NCBI GenBank assembly: GCA_021811505.1
Contig: JAJZOM010000195.1
Coordinates: 1 to 5,949 of the forward strand
Source: Thermoplasmata archaeon
GTDB taxonomy: Archaea; Thermoplasmatota; Thermoplasmata; Thermoplasmatales; Thermoplasmataceae
Direction of reading: 5' to 3'
Length of the DNA stretch: 5,949 nucleotides
Part shown: in pieces, positions 1 through 5,050 of the stretch
Layout: each line of letters starts with the position of its first letter
Numbering within the stretch: the first letter of the stretch is position 1
Made by a program: the position numbers and the translations under genes
Notes under the pieces: generated by a model
What the model was told of the DNA's origin: nothing
Databases searched by the model: none
Seen by the model: only the letters and a program-made list of their open reading frames with translations

Positions 1-455
1 ATGACCTGATTTATCATAGCAGGCTGGCAAAGGAGATAGCCACGCCAATATGCCTCGACGAGTCCATAACGTCACCGGACAGGGCGAGAAAGGCTCTCGA
101 GATTGGTGCCTGTTCGGTGATAAACATCAAGCCCGGGAGGGTTGGCGGGCTGGGCTGTTCACTCAGCATTGCCAGGATAGCCAGGGAACACGGTGCACAC
201 ACGTGGGTGGGGGGAATGCTCGAGACAGGGATAGGAAGGGCGTACAATGTCAGCCTTGCATCATCCGCGATGATTGACTACCCCGGGGATACCTCCCCGA
301 ATTCAAGGTACTTTGCGAGGGATATAGTCAAAAATCCATTTACAATGAAGGAGGGAAGAATCGTGCCTTCTCGCGAAATCGGCGCCGGATATATTCCCGA
401 TGAAGACGTCATGGAGGAGTACACGGTCGAAAAAGGTGTTGTATGTGAATGGTGA
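1..455 (+). CDS. menC: o-succinylbenzoate synthase / N-acylamino acid racemase family, C-terminal part (5' end outside window)
   Basis: The reading frame is open from base 3 and ends with TGA at 453-455, giving 150 visible residues of a family usually about 370 long. It is the C-terminal part of an enolase-superfamily (beta/alpha)7-barrel enzyme. CLDES (visible residues 17-21) holds the Asp expected to be the third metal ligand. INIKPGRVGG (40-49) holds the catalytic Lys43. GGMLETGIGR (70-79) is the typical barrel-end motif, followed by a PGDTS segment and a late GIVPS/GIG-like stretch. The family includes o-succinylbenzoate synthase of menaquinone synthesis and N-acyl- or N-succinylamino acid racemase, and many members do both reactions. 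The next gene is an M20 deacylase overlapping by 11 bases, which favours the racemase role. However, Thermoplasma-type archaea contain menaquinone-like quinones, so the synthase role is not excluded. The in-frame GTG at 117 is an internal valine codon, not a start. Confidence 0.88.
   Translation, partial: DLIYHSRLAKEIATPICLDESITSPDRARKALEIGACSVINIKPGRVGGLGCSLSIARIAREHGAHTWVGGMLETGIGRAYNVSLASSAMIDYPGDTSPNSRYFARDIVKNPFTMKEGRIVPSREIGAGYIPDEDVMEEYTVEKGVVCEW
433..438 (+). promoter_or_regulatory. Ribosome binding site that decides the M20 peptidase start
   Basis: AAGGTG is partly complementary to the archaeal 16S 3' end and lies six bases before the GTG at 445. It sits inside the end of the preceding gene. 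No comparable site precedes the ATG at 400 at a usual distance. Confidence 0.5.
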
Positions 456-1596
456 AATCGGGCCCAGCACAGTGAAATATTTCACCAAAAACCTGCCTCT
501 GATGATTCTAGATCTAAAGGAACTTGTGGAATGCGAGAGCACGTCAGGGAAAGTGGAACAGCTCAACGCTTGTGCAAAGATAATCTATGATATTATTAGA
601 AAAAGAACCGGGCTAAAACCCGAGATCATAAAACTGAATGATGGAACAGAAGCGATCAGTTGTTCCGTTGGCCCAAACACAGGTAGGGCAATCCTGGTTC
701 TATGTCACTACGATACAGTTTTTCCAGAGGGGACTTTGAAAAGAAGACCATTCAGGGTTTCAGGTGACAGGATCGAAGGACCCGGTGTTTTTGACATGAA
801 GGCCGGTCTGGTTCAAGGGGTATGGGCAATCAAATTCCTCCTCGAACATGTTCATGCAAATCAACGGATCTTATTCTTGATTACGCCCGATGAAGAAACG
901 GGGAGTCTTCAATCTAGGAAACTGATCGAGGAAGCTGGAAAAAATGCCACCCTCGGGATTGTACTCGAGCCAAGTGAAAATGGAAAACTGAAGACCGGCA
1001 GGAAAGGTGTGGGCACATATGAAATCACGGTACTGGGTAAGGCGGCCCATGCTGGATTACATCCGGAAGATGGTATAAGCGCCATATTGGAAATCTTACA
1101 CATCGTCGAAAAACTATCAGAATTACAGGACCTTTCCAGAGGAACCACGATCAACGTGGGCACGATTTCAGGCGGAACTGCGACAAATGTTGTTCCGGAT
1201 AGAGCAACCATATCCGTGGATGTTAGGATAACCGGTCCCGATGAGGCAAAGAGAATAGATGAGAGCATACACTCAATGAAACCACAGAATCATGAAGCAA
1301 AAATAACAATAACTGGAGGAATCAATCGCTTGCCAATGGTCAAGAACGAACGTACTCTAGCCGTGCTCGAAGAGGTAAAAAAGATTGGTGCTGGCCTCGA
1401 TATCACGATCGAGGACATATCTGTGGGAGGAGGCAGTGACGGGAACATAATTGCACAATACGGGGTACCGGTACTTGACGGTATGGGGGCAGTTGGATCC
1501 GGCGCTCATTCTGACTCTGAATTCGTTATAGCATCATCGGTACCCAAAAGGACAGCGCTGCTTGCCTGCACACTCCTCGAGTTCAATCTAACATGA
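445..1596 (+). CDS. M20 family metallopeptidase, carboxypeptidase G2-like (N-acyl amino acid deacylase)
   Basis: This is a probable two-zinc amidohydrolase cleaving an N-acyl or peptide bond next to a free carboxylate; 383 residues with the start chosen here. The full metal and catalytic set of the carboxypeptidase G2 group is visible: CHYDTVFP (His88, Asp90), GPGVFDMKAG (Asp117, bridging ligand), TPDEETGS (Glu150 general base, Glu151 ligand), LEPSE (Glu175) and GSGAHSDSEF (His355). The lid or dimerization domain contains AAHAG with the conserved His202. No signal peptide is seen, so it is probably cytosolic. An ATG at 400 would add 15 unconserved residues and a 56-base overlap; GTG 445 has a nearby Shine-Dalgarno-like site, overlaps by 11 bases and gives a normal N-terminus. 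GTG 472 is possible. The overlap with the racemase-like gene implies a shared transcript and translational coupling. By analogy with bacterial racemase/deacylase pairs it may remove the N-acyl or N-succinyl group from an L-amino acid. The exact substrate is inferred, not shown. Confidence 0.9.
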   Translation: MNGEIGPSTVKYFTKNLPLMILDLKELVECESTSGKVEQLNACAKIIYDIIRKRTGLKPEIIKLNDGTEAISCSVGPNTGRAILVLCHYDTVFPEGTLKRRPFRVSGDRIEGPGVFDMKAGLVQGVWAIKFLLEHVHANQRILFLITPDEETGSLQSRKLIEEAGKNATLGIVLEPSENGKLKTGRKGVGTYEITVLGKAAHAGLHPEDGISAILEILHIVEKLSELQDLSRGTTINVGTISGGTATNVVPDRATISVDVRITGPDEAKRIDESIHSMKPQNHEAKITITGGINRLPMVKNERTLAVLEEVKKIGAGLDITIEDISVGGGSDGNIIAQYGVPVLDGMGAVGSGAHSDSEFVIASSVPKRTALLACTLLEFNLT

Positions 1597-1710
1597 GAAC
1601 CGGAGCAGAACGTAAAATCTAGAATTATTCATTCCCAAAGCAACTCTTACATGACAACTTTGACAAATGTTCTTCGATTCACGAACCCCTTGCAAAATCA
1701 GTCATCCGTT

Positions 1711-1741
1711 CGGTATACCGGAAATTTCTAACTGGTTAGAA
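1711..1741. promoter_or_regulatory. Cluster of palindromes upstream of the MFS promoter, candidate operator
   Basis: Three palindromes lie side by side: CGGTATACCG (1711-1720, perfect), GAAATTTC (1721-1728, perfect) and TTCTAACTGGTTAGAA (1726-1741, seven-base arms around TG). Their centres are each nine bases apart. The last ends nine bases before the TATA-like box, just upstream of where the TFB recognition element would lie; archaeal activators often bind there. No regulator gene is visible in the window. Confidence 0.45.
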
Positions 1742-1750
1742 CCTCCATTC

Positions 1751-1758
1751 AAATATAT
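1751..1758 (+). promoter_or_regulatory. Archaeal TATA box for the MFS transporter gene
   Basis: AAATATAT is centred about 23 bases before the ATG at 1778. Archaeal transcription normally begins roughly 25 bases downstream of the box centre, so the transcript should begin at or within a few bases of the start codon. No Shine-Dalgarno sequence lies before this ATG, which agrees with a leaderless message. Confidence 0.65.
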
Positions 1759-1777
1759 CGACAGCGTGTAATTGTTT

Positions 1778-3169
1778 ATGGTGGATAGCACTAGAGATGA
1801 CGAAAACATTGCAGGGAGGCTTGAAAGGCTACCCTATAGCAGGTTTCACACAAAGTTCGCCCTAATGCTGGCCAGCGGAGAGTGGGCAGAAAGCCTCATG
1901 CTCCTTGGAAATGGCGCAATTCTGGCACTGGTAGCAGCGTACTATGGTATAACGGGAAACCTGTCGGCCTTCGGCATTCCGGCATTCTTCTTTGCCGGGG
2001 AGTTTATAGGCTCTATCTTTTTTGGCAGGCTGGCGGATACGAGAGGTAGACGGGCAGTATTTCTGGTCAACCAGCTAGTATTTGGTACTGGCATGATCAT
2101 AGCTGGCTTTATGAATTCGTGGCAGATGATTGGAGTATTTGTCCTGATCGGCGGTATTGGAGTTGGTGGAGAATTTCCGCTGGTTGACAGCTATGGAACT
2201 GAAATCTTTGTCAGGAAGAAAAGGGGTGCATGGTTGGCACTGATTTACACAATAGCCGTAACAGCTGCGCCACTGATTATCTGGATTACTTCAATCACGA
2301 AGGGTTTTGGACCACTGGGGGGGCTTACAGGAAAGGAAGTAGGTTACTACTCGTTCAGGATTCCCCTGTGGTTCATGGGCGCTGCTGGAATAATGGTCTG
2401 GCTAATCCGGTTCAGGTTAAAGGAGTCTCCAAGATGGCTCGCTACACACGGAAAGATGGATCAGGCAAAGAAAATGATGAATGACATCGAAGCAGAGGTC
2501 AAGAGAGAAACCGGATTAAAGGAACTTCCGCCAGTAACAGACAAGATCGAGGCGCCAGTGAAGGTCTCTGCTTACAAGGATATATTTGCCAAGGACATCA
2601 GGAAAACTACCATAATGATGGCTATTTTCATGTTCTTCCAGTCCGGAATCTTTTATGGATTTGTTTCATTTGCCCCATCGCTTGTTATTGTGGCCTATCC
2701 AGCAAGCGATCCACTTGGAGCTGGAGCAGTGATATTCTCAGGATTCCTTGTCGGCAGCATATTCAATGTTTTCATAATAGACAAGATCGAGAGGAAATGG
2801 GGCATCATACTATTCGCAATACTTGGAGGTGTATTCGGAACACTGTTCTCGGTAATACACGGGATCGACGAGGTTGTCATATTCGGTTTCATCACAGCTT
2901 TCATGCTCTGGAACTTCTCCAACTTCCTGCACCAGTATAACGCGGAGATATTTCCAACAAGGGTCAGGACAACGGCTGCAGGCTTCGTCTATTCCATAAG
3001 CAGGATTTCTACAACAATACTTGTGCTCTTCATAGCTGCGTACATCGGGATTCACAATGGTCCTGGGATATTCGCATTTGTGTGGGTTCTAGTTGCAGTC
3101 GTGGTGGCAGTATTGGTCTTAATGGGCCCAAAATCCACTCAGAAGTTTGTAGAAGAAATAGCCGTCTGA
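1778..3169 (+). CDS. Major facilitator superfamily transporter, 12 TM
   Basis: A 463-residue inner-membrane carrier, probably a proton-coupled symporter by family analogy; substrate unknown. Twelve hydrophobic segments can be traced in two halves, roughly residues 26-56, 66-85, 96-114, 117-137, 153-173 and 198-213, then 278-308, 316-336, 343-362, 367-385, 400-424 and 430-451. A charged cytoplasmic loop lies between them (about 214-275). The family motif A is clear after helix 2 (GRLADTRGRR, 83-92). The helix 4-5 area has GVGGEFPLVDSY, where sugar/metabolite-porter members carry the G-G-E-P pattern. ESPRWL follows helix 6, and EIFPTRVRTTAAG (390-402) precedes helix 11, both typical of the sugar-porter and metabolite-symporter branches. 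The ATG at 1778 is preferred over the in-frame TTG at 1772 because of TATA spacing. The gene has its own promoter and terminator, so it is probably monocistronic. It might import an acid used by the neighbouring enzymes, but nothing in the sequence proves this. Confidence 0.93.
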   Translation: MVDSTRDDENIAGRLERLPYSRFHTKFALMLASGEWAESLMLLGNGAILALVAAYYGITGNLSAFGIPAFFFAGEFIGSIFFGRLADTRGRRAVFLVNQLVFGTGMIIAGFMNSWQMIGVFVLIGGIGVGGEFPLVDSYGTEIFVRKKRGAWLALIYTIAVTAAPLIIWITSITKGFGPLGGLTGKEVGYYSFRIPLWFMGAAGIMVWLIRFRLKESPRWLATHGKMDQAKKMMNDIEAEVKRETGLKELPPVTDKIEAPVKVSAYKDIFAKDIRKTTIMMAIFMFFQSGIFYGFVSFAPSLVIVAYPASDPLGAGAVIFSGFLVGSIFNVFIIDKIERKWGIILFAILGGVFGTLFSVIHGIDEVVIFGFITAFMLWNFSNFLHQYNAEIFPTRVRTTAAGFVYSISRISTTILVLFIAAYIGIHNGPGIFAFVWVLVAVVVAVLVLMGPKSTQKFVEEIAV

Positions 3170-3187
3170 TCCTACAAACACCATCTA

Positions 3188-3201
3188 TTTTTTATTTTTT
3201 T
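3188..3201 (+). terminator. Oligo-T terminator of the MFS gene
   Basis: Six T, one A and seven T begin 19 bases after the MFS stop codon, with further T-rich sequence following. Archaeal intrinsic termination uses such runs on the non-template strand without needing a hairpin, and none is evident here. Confidence 0.7.
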
Positions 3202-3209
3202 GAATAATT

Positions 3210-3740
3210 TCATTTTCTGTTTCTGCAATTCATGCTGTCTGATGCGTTTGTTGGCGATTCAGTTTTTTTTCTAACGTAGTTTATCAATCCTCCGGCAGAT
3301 ATGATTTCTTTAAGAGGTCCATTCGGCGATTCATAATTTACAACCTTACCCGTGGACTTAAGGGACAAAGTGCAGGGGTTGTCATGAAATTCAGCAGCTT
3401 CTCCATCCTGCATAGCGGAGTAATCAACTTCACTGATAACCCCTATGTTCATGCCTACGTTGACCGCGTTCCTGAAGAATATTCTTGCGAAGGAAATTGC
3501 TAAGATGAGATCGATGCCCAGTTCTTTCAGTGCCTGAGGAGCCTGTTCTCTCGATGAGCCAGTTCCGAAATTGGCTCCCGCAACAAGTATGTCTCCAGGT
3601 TTCACTTTATTAGCGAAATCCGTGTCCAATGCCTCCATGCAATGCATCTTAAGCACATCCATGGGAAGGTGCAAGTATCCACCGGGAGCGATGATATCTG
3701 TGTCAATGTTGTCACCAAACAGGAAGATCCGGCCACTCAT
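3210..3740 (-). CDS. leuD: 3-isopropylmalate dehydratase-type small subunit (LeuD / homoaconitase small subunit family)
   Basis: The swivelling-domain subunit (176 residues) of a two-subunit aconitase-family hydro-lyase; it supplies substrate-binding residues to the iron-sulfur large subunit. Typical motifs are FGDNIDTD (8-15), an IIAPGGYL segment (16-23), ANFGTGSSREQAP (56-68) with the conserved Ser and Arg, and ARIFFRNAVNVG (85-96). The substrate-recognition loop after GGYL reads YLHL (22-25). It matches neither the YLRT type described for methanogen homoaconitase nor the YLVY type of methanogen isopropylmalate isomerase, so the substrate is uncertain. The ATG overlaps the large-subunit stop as ATGA, and a strong GGAGGAGG lies just upstream, so translation is coupled. 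The last 17 or so residues after VRKK (TESPTN onward) look like a non-conserved tail, encoded just after a run of eight A. Leucine biosynthesis is the default role; homoaconitate, citraconate, dimethylmalate or aconitate chemistry are alternatives. Confidence 0.9.
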   Translation of the reverse strand: MSGRIFLFGDNIDTDIIAPGGYLHLPMDVLKMHCMEALDTDFANKVKPGDILVAGANFGTGSSREQAPQALKELGIDLILAISFARIFFRNAVNVGMNIGVISEVDYSAMQDGEAAEFHDNPCTLSLKSTGKVVNYESPNGPLKEIISAGGLINYVRKKTESPTNASDSMNCRNRK

Positions 3741-4990
3741 ATGGCCTCCTCCGGATTTACGATTCTGCCTTCCAGGGCGGCAGATGCAACGATATATGAA
3801 TTTCCCAGGAACACCCGACTATCAGGGTCACCCATTCTGCCCCTAAAATTTCTGTTCGTGTTAGTTATTGCGGTTTCGCCCTTTCCAAGCACTCCCATGT
3901 GCAATCCTGCGCAGGCACCGCAGGTGGATGGCGCGATAATGGCGCCCGAATCGGAGAATATCTTCAACAGTCCCTCAGACATGGCCTGCTGGTAAATCTT
4001 CCTTGTCGCGGGAACAATGATCAGTTTTGTCCTCTCTGCAACCTGATGGCCTTTCAATATCTTGGCTGCTTCCCTGAGGTCCCCTATTGTCCCGTTTGCA
4101 CAGTTCCCAAGATACGCCTGGTCAACCTTTGTCCCCACGAATTCAGAGATATCATGCACATTTGCTGGTGAATAGGGTGCAGCAATCCTTGGCGTTAACT
4201 CGGTCAGGTCAATGTTTAACTCACTTTCATATACTGCATCATTGTCCGGAACCACGATTTCAGGTTCTATGCCTATAGATCTGTAGAACCTTTCCACGAC
4301 TCCATCCGGTACTATTATTCCGCACTTCGCACCTCCTTCGACAGTCATGTTGGCAATTGCAAGCCTCTTGTCAACATCAATGTGTTCCATGGCTGATCCG
4401 GAAAATTCCATGGACTTGTAGTTCGCGCCATCCGGGCCACTCACACGCAGGACTTCCAGTATGATATCCTTGCCAGAAACAAATTTCCGGAATTCACCGT
4501 CAAGATTTATCCTCATCGTCTCCGGCACCCTGAACCAGTTGATGCCCATTGCCATAAGGGCAGCCATATCTGTTGATCCCATTCCAATACCCATGGCACC
4601 CACTCCTCCAGCGGTGACGGTGTGAGAATCACTACCAACTGCAAACATTCCCGGGACTATACGTCCGCTCTCTATGAGCAGAGTGTGCTCTATCCCCTCC
4701 CCTTCTCTGATCATTTCCACATCCAGACCAGATGCGAAATTCTTCATTTTGAGAATGTTGTTGGCACTGGCAGAGTCCTTTGGAGGAAATATGTGGTCAA
4801 AGATAAAGACAATTTTTCCTCTAAACGCTGGCTTAGAAACACCCATCTTTGACAACGAATCAAGTGCCAGAGGACCAAGAACATCGTGGAGGTATATAAG
4901 ATCGGGAGCGGTCCAGAGGAAATCTCCCGCCCTTGCCGTCTTTCCTGAGACCTTCGTAAATATCTTTTCTGCCATTGTCAGGCCTCTCAT
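3737..4990 (-). CDS. leuC: 3-isopropylmalate dehydratase-type large subunit (LeuC / homoaconitase large subunit family)
   Basis: The iron-sulfur catalytic subunit (417 residues, normal for the archaeal LeuC/HacA group) of an aconitase-family isomerase that moves a hydroxyl group through dehydration and rehydration. Visible motifs: FDHIFPP (64-70), GSDSHTVTAG (119-128) with the active-site His, MGSTDMAALMAMG (137-149), WFRVPET (152-158), LGNCANG (294-300), PSTCGACAG (354-362) and TNRNFRGRMG (378-387). Cys297, Cys357 and Cys360 should bind the [4Fe-4S] cluster. The first cysteine motif is unusual, since most relatives have IG(S/T)CTNG. The start is the ATG at 4990, preceded seven bases earlier by GAGGT; ATG 4975 (MAEKIF) is a possible alternative and TTG 4996 is unlikely. 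The gene overlaps the small-subunit gene by four bases and lies 60 bases after the TcuB-like gene on the same strand. No leuA or leuB is visible, so leucine biosynthesis is the family default rather than a proven role. Confidence 0.92.
   Translation of the reverse strand: MRGLTMAEKIFTKVSGKTARAGDFLWTAPDLIYLHDVLGPLALDSLSKMGVSKPAFRGKIVFIFDHIFPPKDSASANNILKMKNFASGLDVEMIREGEGIEHTLLIESGRIVPGMFAVGSDSHTVTAGGVGAMGIGMGSTDMAALMAMGINWFRVPETMRINLDGEFRKFVSGKDIILEVLRVSGPDGANYKSMEFSGSAMEHIDVDKRLAIANMTVEGGAKCGIIVPDGVVERFYRSIGIEPEIVVPDNDAVYESELNIDLTELTPRIAAPYSPANVHDISEFVGTKVDQAYLGNCANGTIGDLREAAKILKGHQVAERTKLIIVPATRKIYQQAMSEGLLKIFSDSGAIIAPSTCGACAGLHMGVLGKGETAITNTNRNFRGRMGDPDSRVFLGNSYIVASAALEGRIVNPEEAI
3745..3752 (-). 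promoter_or_regulatory. Strong Shine-Dalgarno of the small-subunit gene
   Basis: On the minus strand GGAGGAGG lies four bases before the ATG, inside the end of the large-subunit gene. It fixes the start at 3740 and supports coupled, stoichiometric synthesis of the two subunits. Confidence 0.75.
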
Positions 4991-4997
4991 AACCAAA

Positions 4998-5002
4998 ACC
5001 TC
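4998..5002 (-). promoter_or_regulatory. Ribosome binding site deciding the large-subunit start
   Basis: Minus-strand GAGGT lies seven bases before the ATG at 4990. The alternative ATG at 4975 has only a weaker AGAGG before it, so 4990 is favoured. Confidence 0.5.
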
Positions 5003-5029
5003 AGCACAATGTGTGATTAATGAATACTC

Positions 5030-5035
5030 TTTAAA
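5030..5035 (-). promoter_or_regulatory. Possible internal promoter before the large-subunit gene (TATA-like TTTAAA)
   Basis: TTTAAA lies in the 60-base gap between the TcuB-like gene and the large-subunit gene, 40-45 bases before the ATG. A start about 25 bases downstream would leave a short leader of about 15-18 bases holding the GAGGT site. The hexamer is common, so this is tentative. No terminator separates the two genes, so readthrough from upstream is also plausible. Confidence 0.4.
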
Positions 5036-5050
5036 GGATTTTTGTACGCG

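Noticed and set aside
400..444. ATG at 400 as start of the M20 peptidase
   Set aside because: It would overlap the preceding gene by 56 bases, adds residues unlike any family N-terminus, and lacks a ribosome binding site; GTG 445 has one.
909..1268. Minus-strand open frame of 119 codons inside the M20 gene
   Set aside because: It lies wholly antisense to a gene with complete catalytic motifs and shows no recognisable domain.
1597..1710. Possible small gene or RNA between the M20 and MFS genes
   Set aside because: No start with a ribosome binding site, no conserved-looking frame and no clear stem-loop; it reads as ordinary intergenic sequence.
3263..3270. T8 run as the terminator of the minus-strand operon
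   Set aside because: On the minus strand it reads as A8 and lies in coding sequence; it could only help terminate the + strand transcript.
3642..3995. Plus-strand open frame of 117 codons across the junction of the two hydro-lyase genes
   Set aside because: It is antisense to two conserved coupled genes and its translation has no recognisable motifs.
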